From the NCBI GenBank assembly GCA_947561715.1, contig OX387198.1, forward strand, positions 12,276,001 through 12,340,000: DNA of 64,000 bases. The letters run 5' to 3'. A program made the translations under genes and the position numbers. This DNA is from Ascidia mentula. Lineage: Eukaryota; Chordata; Ascidiacea; Phlebobranchia; Ascidiidae. Position 1 is the first letter of the stretch. Every line of letters begins with the position of its first letter. The notes below the pieces were generated by a model. It was not told the origin of the DNA and searched no databases. It was given only the letters and a program-made list of their open reading frames with translations. Of this stretch, positions 1 through 11,280 are shown in pieces.

Positions 1-3000
1 ATTTTTACCTGTTTTGATTAAGATAATATGTAATATATCGTTACCGAATGCCAAATGCCAGTATTTTGTTTATCTTTAAATCGGCGGACTAAACCATGCG
101 CCAATTGACAACCAACAATAGGAGCGGTATTTACCCTGGACAATATTGTTGTATGCTTGCATCTGTTGAGTAGTTTGATTTCGATGAATTTTCAATTGGG
201 CTAAAAACAACATGAAAGTTTATATTTATTGATAAGTTTGAATAATTTTGTTTGCAAATTGCAGTATATTTTTTGTCAATTCCAATATTTGCAGTTGAAT
301 CAATGACTTGATAAGTACAGTTGAAAATTCTTACCATGGGCATGGATATTTCTTACCTGTAACATAACTTTGCAGGGCTTGCATATCAGCGATGGTGCCA
401 TTTCGATAGTTTTCTAAGTTATCTGAATAAACAGGAAGTTTTGTGGGTAGAGTTAATTGTTTGTAAGTTTGTTGTACAACGAAGTGAACATAATGTGATT
501 TTCTGAAACAAAAACGTTTCAAAAGGTTTTTGTAGCCGTTTGCATGCAGTGTTACCGCCTGAAGAAGTCAGAACATTACTCTTAATAAGTGAATATTAAC
601 TATACGTCTCAACGAATTCCTTTACACATTTTGCCCTACTTAATGATTGAATAAAACGTTAAAAGTAATATTCTTACCCTGTACGTAGGTTACGCTTCCC
701 TGGATAGCTCTCATGCTTTGGTTGCTTCCAACCCGATGTATCTCCAGTTGACCTGAACGTAGGCTATGTATTGTACACATTAGTTTTCAGGCTCTTGCTA
801 TACTGTTGCTCAATTTTTAGTTTAATGTAATGTGTTGTTTTGATTATAAAAGTGTGACTTTAAACAGATTTTACATAATCAAATAAGTTATGTTAAATCC
901 ATACCTGAATACTGCATTTTAACTTTAATAATAAACATGGCCCATTAATTCAACTTAGAATATTCAAGCATTGTTTAAATTTTAGGCAAAATCCAAGCAT
1001 AAAGACACATAACGAAGAATGTGTCCCATATCACCAAAAGCATAGAAAGTAAAAAATTAGGGTGTTGTCGAAATTTGATTTTGTTGGCGAAATTTAATTC
1101 AAGTTAATCGAATATTTGCATTTACCCCGTGTGCTTCACATTAGGACAAAACATAATACAATATTTTGCACATGTTTCAAGTAAAAACGGTCCTTACTTT
1201 GTATTAATGCTACACTTCTCTGAATTCCTTGCATTACAACTGTGGTTTCATTTCCACGAATTTCCATTTGACCTGAAAACAACATAGTCGGCATTTCCTC
1301 ATCACCATTTTAATTTTGCAGACCTAGTGTAGCACAATTGTTTTTTTATCAGGATAAAGGACTAGTGGTACCACAGGTTGAGAAACACTGCCCTATGTGC
1401 TTTAATTGAGAATATTCCAATCTTTTGAACAGCTTTCAGAAAACAAAGATCCTTACTTTGTATCGATGTTAAACTTCCCTTTATGCCTTTCATCACAGCA
1501 GTAGACTCATTTCTATAAGTTTCCATATGGCCTAAACACAACATAGTGATCATTTTTGTAACTTTTTGACACCTTTTCACTATCTTTGTAATCCTATGAT
1601 CCTTAATTTTTTGCGCAAATAAAACATATTAGTTATATCACTTCTCAACGCTTGGATTTGTGAAGATGTTGTCATTTGTTTCCATAACGCGTTAATGTAC
1701 TAATATGTAGATTTTTGCTGATCTAAACAACAAGTTTGGTATGTTTATGTTTCGAACGATGATGGAACAGTGATTAGTTATAACATAGTAACTTTTGTAG
1801 CAATAGTCCAAGAAATATAGCAATCTTGGACTATTAAACGGGGAACGTTTTTAACGGTTAGTGTTCAAGCGGGGTTTTATCAGACAGGAAATGTTTGTAT
1901 TCCTATTTTATTGCTCTGAAATCTGGTTGAAAGTTTAGATTGATACATGGCCAATAATACGTTGTTGCTAAAGGAAGAATAAGTTTAAAGTAAAACGAAA
2001 TTCGTTCACATGCAAAACGCAGAAATGGAATCGCCAACTGCAAAGTAACATTTTTGGCGATCTCCGCTGTGGCATTTTTGTCGTTAGGTTTACTAGCATC
2101 AAAGTCATGTAGAATTAGGCATACAAATTCACAAATAATAATCAAAATGGTCATTACCTTGTATTGCGGACATATTTATCCGAATTTCTTGCATGTTCTG
2201 AGTAGTTTCATTTCGATACATTTGCATTTCGCCTAGACAAACATTGGCATAAATAACTTTTGTAACAAACCAAATAACGAATCAACTATGAAGTTGTATT
2301 TGAATAAGACGCTTTTTAAATCATTTAATCGTTGCGTTTACTGAAACTAAGGAACTGACGATGCCCACAGGGCGAAATATATATTCCAAACAACAGCCAG
2401 ACTGACCCTGTTCTCAAAAGCTATTGCTTTGTGTGCATATAGTGCCATTACGGAAGTTACATAGCGATTGCTAGGCCCACATTTGCTGCCTGTGGTTTAT
2501 ATCTAAATGTTTTAATATTTGAAGTAATTACAATGGAGTTTGTTCAATCCTGTTCGTTAATATTATGTGCAGTTAAAACTTACTAAGGACATTTTCACTT
2601 TTTGCGGATTGAATTGTTGAAGTTGTGGACATGTGTTTCTGCAACTCTTGTATGTAGTGATGTGTAGCATTTTGCTTACCTAAATTCCAAGTTTATTATG
2701 ATAATATTTCTCCATTGACATGTTCATGTTATGATAATTAGTTGCACATATTTATTTTTTCTGATTTGAAACTCAAATCAGAAACAACAGTCATAGAAAG
2801 GATGAGCATGTGAGCGACAATTAAGAACAAACCGTAATACAATATTTTGCACAACATTTAGATAACAAAGGTCCTTACCCTGTATTGATGTTAAACGTCT
2901 CTGCATTCCTTGCATCAAAGTAGTACTTTTATTTTCGAGAATTTCCATTTGGCCTGAACACAACAAAGTTATCAAACATTTTTGTGACTTTTTAACAACT

Positions 3001-6000
3001 TTCTACTGTTTATTTATTCCCATGATTCTTTGTGGTTTATAGGTAAAATTAATGGATATTATTACACTGTTACTGCAGGAAGGAAAAAGTGTTTGTTTTC
3101 TTCTAGTTTCATTACAACAGCGTTCCTTAAGTTACAAAATGCAGTAATGGAATCGTCAAACTGCAAAGCAACATTTTTTGCACATGTCCGTTATGGAAGT
3201 TTTTTTCAAGAGGTTTATTGCCATCACATCCCACAGGACTAAACCATTTAAATTTATAAGTTTTAATTAAAATGGTACTAACCTTGTAATGCAGATGCAT
3301 ATATCCGAATTTCTTGCATGTTCTGAGTAGTTTCATTTCGATACAATTGCATTTCGCCTTGACACACATGGCATAAATAACTTTTGCAACAAACCAAATA
3401 ATGATTCAATTATGAAGCGGTTAAGATATTTTGTAATTTTACGAATGCACTTTTTGTTTAAGTTGTCAATGCTGTGAGGATTTAAATGCTTTGCCACACA
3501 ATCAGAAGTTACTCACCAATCACAAAATTCTGCAATGCTTGAATTTGTGTATTTGTGGTCATCTGTTGAATTTCACGATATGAAGTATTCTGAAAACTCT
3601 CCATCTTTCCTAAAGGGCAAGTATAAAATATTTTTTACTGCCACATTATTGTGGTTCAATTGTTTCCATAAAACTTCTTTTCCTTTTTTGCGCATTCCCT
3701 GACATATTTACAACATGGCAAATGTTTGATTTGTAGTTTGTTAAACATCGGCAAGTGCGTTTGTTCTTCCCTTCTGAGCGATAAGGTCAATGCTTTTCAA
3801 GGAGTGTGACAGGCGTGGGGGATTATGTGATAATCAAATGCTGGTAACGAGGTTATTTGTTAATTGTCCGAAAAAATTAGGTAAGTGCTTTTTTGTGGTA
3901 GAGAGTCGCCTGGTGCATTATTATGAATGCTCCGTACGAATTTGCTCACTTTAACACCAATACAAAGATGAAGTTGTCTTGGCATAATAATCTTTGATGT
4001 ATGTTTTACCAATTTTAATTTATTCACTGAAAATACCTATTTACATGATAAGTTCACATGCTCTGAAGGTTTTACAGTTTTCCAGTAACATTAGGCAGAT
4101 AAAATTTTGGTGAATTTAGGCATTCAGATATAAGCTGATTAACGTCTTATGGCGCCCGGGCATCCTTGCGAATTAGGGATCTTTTGTGCAAGCACGTTTT
4201 ACTTCCTGATTCATGAAATTTATATGGGACAGAACTGTTGCATAGTTAAGGCAGTCGTGCCAACGTCTGGACAGCAATCGCGACGCGGATATCTGGTTAT
4301 ATATCTGCTGTGGTTTGAAACAATTTCATGGATAACAAACAATCGTCACAAACATTGCTCTTAACATAAAACCGTTAAAAACTAGCATTTTTTACGAAAA
4401 GAAATATTTTTTTATATGTGCAAAAAAAGCCATAATATTGCAAAGCTGCAGACAGGGTGTGTACACGCACTGTTTCGACCAGTAAGGTCTCATCAGTGCA
4501 GCTGTTGTGTGGCACTGTGCTAGCTTTCACACTAGCAGGCACACTAGTCTCCACTTTGTGGTACCTTTCGGTCAACGTCGATCTGCAGGGTACCCTATAC
4601 TAGGTACCGAACAACAGAGACGACGAACCACTGTGGAGCGCACTATGGCCAAACGGAACTGCTTGGTAACCGATAGTGCAAAAGGCATAAATAAATGATT
4701 CGGTTACCAAGCAGTTCCGTTTGGCCATAGTGCGCTCCACAGTGGTTCGTCGTCTCTGTACCTAGTATAGGGTACCCTGCAGATCGACGTTGACCGAAAG
4801 GTACCACAAAGTGGAGACTAGTGTGCCTGCTAGTGTGAAAGCTAGCACAGTGCCACACAACAGCTGCACTGATGAGACCTTACAGGTCGAAACAGTGCGT
4901 GTACACACCCTGTCTGCAGCTTTGAAATATTTTTTTATTTTAAATATAAACCATATCATATTGCTGTACACGAAAATTGTGAATTTCTGCCTTCGTTAGG
5001 TAACCCATACCTTGCATGAAACTTAGATTTTCTTTAACTTCTTGCAACTTCTGAGAAGATATATTTTGATGTATTTTCAATTCATCTGAACATAACGTGA
5101 TGTGTTTTATTGCTTTGAAAAGTCAAGGAAATACTAAATGGAATCGTCAAACTGAAAAGTAACATTTTTGGCGATCCCCGTTGTGGAATTTTTGTCGTTA
5201 GGTTTACTAGCATCAAAGTCATGCAGAATTAGGCATACAAATTCACAAATAATAATCAAAATGGTCATTACCTTGTATTGCGGACATATTTATCCGAATT
5301 TCCTGCATGTTCTGAGTGGTTTCATTTCGATACATCTGCATTTCGCCTAGACAAACATTGGCATAAATAACTTTTGTAACAAACCAAATAACGAATCAAT
5401 TATGAAGTTGTATTTGAATAAGACGCTTTTTAAAACATTTAATCGTTGCGTTTACTGATAAGGAACTGACGATGCCCACAGGGCGAAATATATATTCCAA
5501 ACAACAGCCAGACTGACCCTGTTGTCAAAAGTTAGTGCGTTGTGTGCATAATGCCATTACGGAAGTTACATAGCGATTGCCAGGCCAACATTTGCTGCCT
5601 GTGGTTTAGATCTAAATTTTTTAATATTTGTAATTACAATGAAGTTTGTTGAAACCTGTTGGTTAATATTATGTGCAGTTAAAACTTACCAAGGACATTT
5701 TCACTTTTCGTGGATTGAATTGTTGAAGTTGTGGACATATGTTTCTGCAACTCTTGTATGTAGTGATGTGTAGCATTTTGCTTACCTAAATCCCAAGTGT
5801 ATTTTATTAAGTTTTCTCCATGGAAATGTCCATATTAAGACAGTTGTACATAATATTTTTTCCTGTTTTTAAAGTTAAATCAGGAACAATAGTGAACACA
5901 AGAAGTTGTTACGTCCATTGAAATACCCCTCCTGGTTGCAGCAACAACAAAATATTACCTTTTATTTCATTTGCGATGGAGTTTGTTTGGTCAATACTGT

Positions 6001-6938
6001 CATGATTATCACGAATTAAACTTCTAATCACAGAAAGGCGACCCTCGTTAGTCAATGTGAAGTTCTTGCGGTCGAGACGAATTTGAAGTATTTCCTGGTA
6101 TAAATCTTAGTGGAAAGATTAAACTGTGAGTTTGGATATTTGCGATGTCGGTAGCAAGCCATGCATAAAAAATGGTAGTATGCCATCCATAAGTATTAAA
6201 ATTAAACGAAACACGTGTTGTAGACCAACGAACCTTTGAGAAACTCAAAATTTTCTGTAATGATGTCCATTTTTTTTTCCAAAATATCTGAAACCATTGA
6301 CAAAATCGTTTGGGGTCACTAAAGATAATCAAATCGATAACTCTAACCGTTTTGTTCTTTGAGCTGACTGGTAAGTATTGTTTTAGGAGAACCGCGTTGT
6401 TTGCTGGGTGCGACGTTAAGTTCTGTGTAAAAATATATGTACTATTTAAAATAATGTATCATTTATTTAAACAATACCACTTACTTGCTGGGAGGCCACT
6501 AAGTTTTGCATCAATCTACAAAAATATGAATGAAACGTTCGGTTAAGCGCAGGAAATATATGCACTGTATGCGTTGTATTATTATAGTTTTCATTAAAGT
6601 CCAACATACATTAAACGCACTAAAACGGTATTTTGTTTAATGCATTGATACTTACCCAAAAGCACGTTACACCAAAACCAACTAACATAAAGATGCCAAA
6701 TAACACCACTGAAACTCCCGCAATCTTTATCGTCTTTTCCATCAAGCGCTCTATATTTCGTAACTGCCCTGAGGTTTCTTCGTGAGGAACTTCGTTTGTC
6801 GTTTGGCATGACGAACCAGCAGTGCCACCTAAAACAAACGGAAAAGAGCCACATTTTAGCAACAAAACTAAACCCAATGGGCTACACGAATATTGATCGG
6901 TTTGGTATGTTACCTTGATCAAACGATGTCGTTGCCAT
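1..6938 (-). CDS. Gene A: long-stalk single-pass membrane protein (partial, 3' end off window)
   Basis: I do not recognise a named family. Exon 1 (6914-6938) encodes MATTSFDQ and ends in phase 1. Exon 2 (6656-6828, 173 nt) encodes a hydrophilic stretch and then one hydrophobic helix (VSVVLFGIFMLVGFGV), ending in phase 0. A 136-nt exon (5959-6094) opens the stalk. Further stalk exons, each phase 1-1 with plausible splice sites, are 5690-5785, 5272-5346, 5011-5085, 3517-3609, 3283-3357, 2879-2953, 2584-2679, 2158-2232, 1457-1531, 1198-1272, 678-752, 357-422 and 135-200. Most are exactly 75 nt and follow the pattern QMExxRNETTxxMQxIxxxxSxIQ, with a probable N-glycosylation site. No domain exon of the type seen in genes B-D lies left of 135, so the gene must run past the edge. 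A cytoplasmic N-terminus with a long glycosylated, partly coiled extracellular stalk is inferred. Confidence 0.7.
1457..1531 (-). CDS. Representative 75-nt stalk exon of gene A
   Basis: On the minus strand the exon is bounded by an AG acceptor and a gtaag donor. It starts with two bases of a split codon and ends with one, so it can be skipped or duplicated without a frame change. It encodes HMETYRNESTAVMKGIKGS and six more residues. The NES triplet is a possible N-glycosylation site. Sister exons of the same size and phase are at 678-752, 1198-1272, 2158-2232, 2879-2953, 3283-3357, 5011-5085 and 5272-5346. Confidence 0.65.
1980..2720. repeat. Segmental duplication within gene A, left copy
   Basis: About 740 bp, covering the stalk exons 2158-2232 and 2584-2679 and their introns, recurs nearly unchanged at about 5,100-5,840. 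The two 75-nt exons encode the same peptide. The stalk therefore grew by local duplication of exon-intron blocks, and recently enough that intron sequence still aligns by eye. Confidence 0.8.
4444..4503 (-). ncRNA. Type I hammerhead ribozyme (left arm)
   Basis: Read on the minus strand: stem I AGCUGCA pairs perfectly with UGCAGCU; the core CUGAUGA follows; stem II is GACC-UUACU-GGUC; then GAA; stem III is ACAG pairing with CUGU across a loop containing GUGUAC; C follows at the predicted cleavage site. Every conserved core base of a hammerhead is present. Family knowledge: such short stem-III type I ribozymes occur in Penelope-like and small non-autonomous retroelements of animals. Activity is not demonstrated. 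Confidence 0.85.
4862..4921 (+). ncRNA. Type I hammerhead ribozyme (right arm)
   Basis: This is the mirror copy of the left-arm ribozyme, on the plus strand. Stem I is AGCUGCA/UGCAGCU, the core is CUGAUGA, stem II is GACC-UUACA-GGUC, followed by GAA, stem III ACAG/CUGU and the cleavage-site C before UGCAGCU. The stem II loop differs by one base between arms. Self-cleavage would be expected after the C at about 4914. Confidence 0.85.
5100..5840. repeat. Segmental duplication within gene A, right copy
   Basis: This copy matches about 1,980-2,720 over exons and introns, offset by about 3.1 kb. It holds stalk exons 5272-5346 and 5690-5785. Small indels and substitutions separate the copies. Confidence 0.8.
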
Positions 6939-6999
6939 TTGTTGTAATAATTCTCCTCTTTCTTTACTCATGTTTCGGATCCTCGCTTTAAGTACTTTG

Positions 7000-8275
7000 C
7001 TACAACTGTATTTTGTTGAAATGAAATTGTTTAAATACAACTATTTGAAGGAAGCCTAAAATCGCCTCGCCTATGTTCCGCTCGAATGTGAAGTACTTCC
7101 AACTTTCGGTACAGAACGGTATGTTGGGCGGAGCAGGAAGTTTCAGGCCCTCGATTGACTGGAGCTGGCTCAACCGATTGCTCCATCAGCCATAATACAT
7201 TTCTGAAAAATGCTGCAGAGCCACCAAAAATTACAACATGAACTCCTACTATTACCTAAAGTCAACTGAATTTTCGTAAAATATTAATTGACTGTGTCGT
7301 CCTTTTCTGTGCACCTGCAGTGCGAGCACGCTTTTTGCCCTTTGCTTTGTTAACCACTAAAGCTCACTGTTTTCATGAGAAGTTGGGAGATTGACCATTT
7401 CATGTCTCCTGCAAGCAGTGCGCAAGTTTCGCTTTCAAGCTACTGTTGTATCTTTTTAGCGGAAAAACCTACTTGGACAGGAGTTCAAACCTTTACATGC
7501 TGTAGTCACAAGAGAAAAAAGTAGCATCAAAAAGCCTACATATTTTTAAAACTTTAAAGAAGTGACTTGATTTGACATGATTTGGCTGCAAATCTACAGC
7601 AATCAGATCGATCATTTAAATTTTCAACACGCGCAAGTATTGGGAAAAAGGAGAATTTCTGAATATAAATATTTGTCTCTAAATATTTTAGAAGATGGGA
7701 ATTTTACAGAAAAATTTATGTCAGAAAAAAGTCATCTCTACAAACTGCAATGGGTATGTGGATTTTGCTACGTGCATATCACATACCTGAAGATTTGACT
7801 ACTACTGCAACGAATCAGCAATATTGTACACTTCACTGTATGGCAAAAGCCCCAAATGAGTCATTGATGTATCATTGTGAATCCCATTGATTGATATATG
7901 CACCATGCGAAACCAAAATTGGTCGATGTCAAAAATCAAGACCCAAAAAGTTTGCTTAATCCAAATCAGACTTGCATTTATGTTGAATAAAATTGTTTCC
8001 TTATGTGTTATTTTCCTGCTTGGTTTGTGACGTGGTTATAGCTCTTACCCATATATATTTAAATGTGCGTCAGCAGCCGCAATGCATACTTCCGCGTCTA
8101 TAGGGCTATTTTGCAGTGAATATATTTCTGGAAACTGGTAAGTGACGTAAGATGTGGTTCAAGCCGTGAATATGGATTGCCGCGAAAGACGCAATTCTAC
8201 TTCCTTATTTGCAGGACTGCAGCGCTTAGTATATATATATGTTTCAATACACACCAATGCAAAATAGTACTTTTA
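7000..8275. repeat. Gene A upstream region, inverted copy of D2/D3 upstream regions
   Basis: Long blocks here match, in reverse complement, 55,890-56,960 and 61,240-62,170. The block at about 7,460-7,630 pairs with about 56,330-56,480, and the block at 8,040-8,270 with 55,895-56,110. All lie upstream of a transmembrane-protein gene, so this is probably shared promoter and 5' flank carried by an inverted duplication. No conserved ORF is visible. Confidence 0.75.
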
Positions 8276-8672
8276 ACTCAGCGAACATTCCTCAAAATCT
8301 TGTTAAAAAGTAAAAGTCGCGGGTCCCGTGACCCATAAACGCCACTTTACCCCACTTGTTTACTTTTTTTATTGTTAAGAAAAGTACGACAGCGGCGAGT
8401 AATTGAAAAAAACAGGAAGAAAAAAAGAAAGAAAAGAAAAAAAAAGCAAGCACAAGGGCGGGAAATGGGAACAGAGAGACAAATTATATGGGTACACGTC
8501 GAGCAGGGTACGACTACTTTCTTTTATATAGATTTTCCGTTATTTTTGGACCAGCAATGTTCAACTTAATAGTTCTGGTCGATTGAAATATGAAATTTCC
8601 GTCATTGTACAAATTCCGTCATTGCCCTTGTTTACAACCTGATTTCAGACACCTTAGAAAGGTGCTAGCGAC

Positions 8673-8711
8673 CCCAGTGGATGTCGTGATCCACCAGTTA
8701 AAACCACTGGG
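8673..8711. repeat. Short inverted repeat (8-bp stem)
   Basis: CCCAGTGG at 8673-8680 is complemented by CCACTGGG at 8704-8711 around a 23-nt loop. It is possibly a remnant end of a small repeat; no function can be assigned. Confidence 0.4.
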
Positions 8712-9128
8712 CTTTCTTTCTTCCTAAATTAGCACATTTATGAATATCTTCAAAGTTTGCTAGGCGTTATTTCAAGTATTAGTAATCAAATGATACCATT
8801 ATTACCACTACTATGATATCTGCGGAAGCCCGCATCCCATTTTAGTGCAATTGGTTGATGTGGAATAACAGAAATATTTGTGACAACAACAATGAATTTA
8901 GCTATTGTTATATAGGTTAATGGTGTTCCATTATTATCTTAGTTTGTTGGTTTTAAGGTTTTTCGCAACAATCATTGCTAGCCTTTATTACTAATCCTTT
9001 GCGCGGAGTGGACAAAAGTAAAACGACAGTAGTAAGGGTAATCCCCAATGAGGGTTCGTGACCTGGCTGTGTTCTGGTGTAGTAGCATCTACCCCCGTTT
9101 ACATGAACAATTGAAGCGAATGCACTAC

Positions 9129-9174
9129 GCTCTATCGCTCCTCCCGTTTTTTTCCGCAGGAGGAGCGATAGAGC
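9129..9174. repeat. Perfect 16-bp hairpin
   Basis: GCTCTATCGCTCCTCC at 9129-9144 is followed after 14 nt (rich in T) by its exact complement at 9159-9174. Similar GCGCTC/ATCGCTC words continue to about 9,195. This is possibly the centre of a degenerate foldback repeat. Confidence 0.5.
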
Positions 9175-9714
9175 GCTCAATCGCTCTCGCGCTCCATCCG
9201 TTCGAATGAGGTGTATTGAATTCGTTTCGCTTTCAATCCACTTGGAGAGCAGAAGAATGGGAAGGGTTTTAGGTGTGCTTTGTCACATTGCATCAGATAA
9301 ATGATAAACATGAAAATATAAGTGCTTGACATAGGTTTAATTTTGTTTTAGGTGTAGACCGTCCACAATGCACGCAGTGTAATGGATTCCAGCACACTCA
9401 TTTATTTCAGTTTATTTCTTGTTTTTTCTCCGATTCCATAGCTATTTCAAGAGAACCTCGCCTTTTCTTAGATGTTTGTTTATTTTAACACGTTTTAAGT
9501 CAACAACAATTACCAAACCTCCCATGTAAACACATGCCAATTATGAATCGGATTGGGATGTTTCAATTCGTCTCACTTCCGGCCAATCCGATTCGCTTGA
9601 CATATAAACCACTAAAGGTTTGTCCGGGTCGTCGTTTTGCATGGCGCTAGCAATCATTATTACTTCGTCCACAAAAACACACTATCCAGTTACAGCTTTA
9701 TTATTGCGAAACTA

Positions 9715-9762
9715 TAAATTAGACCTAACAGGTCAAAACAGTGGCCATCTGTCTGCAGCTCA
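9715..9762 (+). repeat. Decayed hammerhead-repeat 3' end
   Basis: The stretch holds stem II-like GACC-UAACA-GGUC, then AAAACAG, CUGU, C and UGCAGCU, matching the 3' half of the 4.9-kb ribozyme. The CUGAUGA core upstream is lost and G12 is replaced by A, so it should be inactive. Confidence 0.6.
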
Positions 9763-10179
9763 AATAAGCAATCATATTCTTTTTGATGCACTTGATCACT
9801 TGTTGTGCTACTGCTAAATGCAAATTTACTAAAGTAGTTTTACTCTGATTTCCATTCATACGCACAAGGATCGCTGGCAGCTTCTGTACAGCTATAGCGA
9901 CTTCTATGATGTTACGCAACAAATATATCGCTTTCACACGATCACGTTTGCAACGGTTCAATAGAACATTTGATCAGCTGTATCTTAGAAACCTGAGGCA
10001 GATTCAAGCTACATTTTTAACAAAAAAATGTTATAATCATTTCCTTGTTTAATTATTTACGATAACCAGAATAAAAGCAAGAAAAGAACGTTAAAATACG
10101 ACGCACGAACACGTCAAACGGGTGCTTGAAGAAATCGTGGCACGTAAATAAGCTCACATTCACTCATCTTAAACCAGTC

Positions 10180-10460
10180 ATAGGCACAAAGCTTTATTTT
10201 TCATTGTATTATGAAAGAACGGTAAGAACAGGAAGAAATTCAAACGATAGCGAAATTGGCGAGTAGTTTTTTCTACTATACGCTGACATCGGTCAAAATA
10301 CATAGCAGTAGTCGATAAATGACAATTCGTCCAATATCTGCTGAAAATGGTAAGTCGTGTTATTTCAGAAGTCTACGTAAAGCGTAGATACTTCCCAATG
10401 TTGGTCAACTTTGGATTATTCATTACAATACTAAAAGTAGAAAAGAGAACATGTATTAAG
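10180..10460 (+). pseudogene. Orphan 5' end of a D-type membrane-protein gene
   Basis: This block matches the D2 and D3 leader regions (57,000-57,360 and 62,230-62,610). It contains an ATG exon of 31 nt (10319-10349) encoding MTIRPISAEN and followed by gtaag, the same size and phase as the D2 first exon at 57226-57256. No transmembrane, stalk or domain exons of this family follow on this strand within several kb, so it looks like a detached duplicate of promoter plus first exon. Confidence 0.6.
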
Positions 10461-10570
10461 AGAACATGTACCGCCTAATGAATCTCAAAAGAAATAACAA
10501 TTGTTGTCTGCAAATGTAAGTTAGCGCACAACAGAACATGAAACAATTCAATGATTAGTGAATAGGTATT

Positions 10571-10600
10571 GCAATATATATATATGTATATATATACAGG
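10571..10600. repeat. AT dinucleotide microsatellite
   Basis: Alternating ATATAT interrupted by single G bases. Confidence 0.7.
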
Positions 10601-10944
10601 CAGTCACGTGACATCGCTATAACAGCGACACAAAGAGGAAGAGGAAAAGGGCAAAGGCTGCACAACAAGAAACAATAGACACTAAAGCGGAAACAAATTT
10701 GTCTGTACAAAAACTTACATATTAAATGTAATGACTGTATGGCATGTCAATAACATTCTAGTTGTGAGGGCATATATCAAAACTTGGTATTGGATTTCTA
10801 CAGCTAACAAAAACCTTTTTCCTGAACAATAGTACGACGTAACAAAACAAATTGTGGCAACGTATAGTTTGCAACCTTTAAAGCAACATCATCTTTCATA
10901 TTTGAAAGGACTATTTATTGTCCTCTGGTTCTTGTGGCTGTTTT

Positions 10945-11280
10945 TTATGGTTTCCTAAAAAATTTCCTAAAACAATACCATTCAAATAAGCACCAAACGT
11001 TTATAACCATCATCTGTGGTGACAATTTCTTTGTGATAATTTTATCAGAAAATAGTTCCTTGGTAATAATCACATAATAGGGGGCATTTTTTAGAAATAT
11101 TGAACTTTCATTTATTCCACAAATTCGCATGTGAATCTTCACATCACTTTCAGTGGGTGTACTACTGAAATACCAACCAAGGAAATCCAGGTCTTTGAAA
11201 ACTTGTTTTAAACTGCTCCTCTTTCGTGAAGTAATATTCTCTGTGTGGGGAATAACCAAATAGGGATCAAATAAACACAA
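10945..11280 (-). pseudogene. CSN6-like (COP9 signalosome subunit 6) fragment
   Basis: A 111-codon open frame contains VFKDLDFLGWYFSSTPTESD followed by a V.IH...CGI.ESSIFLK stretch. From memory this resembles the segment of CSN6 after the MPN core start (a FLGWY..G.P...D..VH motif, then ESP.FLK). Only this segment is visible, and no flanking MPN exons were found in the neighbouring 2 kb. A fragment or retro-copy is more likely than a working gene. CSN6 itself is a non-catalytic MPN subunit of the COP9 signalosome. Confidence 0.4.

Larger units (their letters stand above)
4435..4930. mobile_element. Foldback element with hammerhead ribozyme ends
   Basis: Two arms of about 230 bp (roughly 4443-4673 and 4700-4922) are inverted copies around a spacer of about 26 bp. 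They differ by a few substitutions and an indel of about 8 bp. The outermost 60 nt of each arm folds as a hammerhead ribozyme, in opposite orientations. There is no coding capacity beyond mirror-image chance ORFs. The element sits in an intron of gene A. No clear target-site duplication was found. Confidence 0.85.
8280..10200. other. Intergenic region, no supported gene
   Basis: The stretch contains a purine-rich low-complexity tract (about 8,405-8,455), short hairpins at 8673-8711 and 9129-9174, and a decayed hammerhead-repeat fragment near 9,715-9,762. The small ORFs show no recognisable domain and no consistent splice context. Confidence 0.5.

Noticed and set aside
1625..1735. A further stalk-like exon of gene A (ends with the SQIQAL pattern)
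   Set aside because: An in-frame TAG lies inside and the donor is unclear; treated as a decayed exon.
4507..4858. Mirror-image ORFs on both strands
   Set aside because: They are the two arms of the foldback read in opposite directions; chance openness.
8372..8569. 65-codon ORF rich in K and R
   Set aside because: It is a purine-rich low-complexity tract; no domain or splice context.
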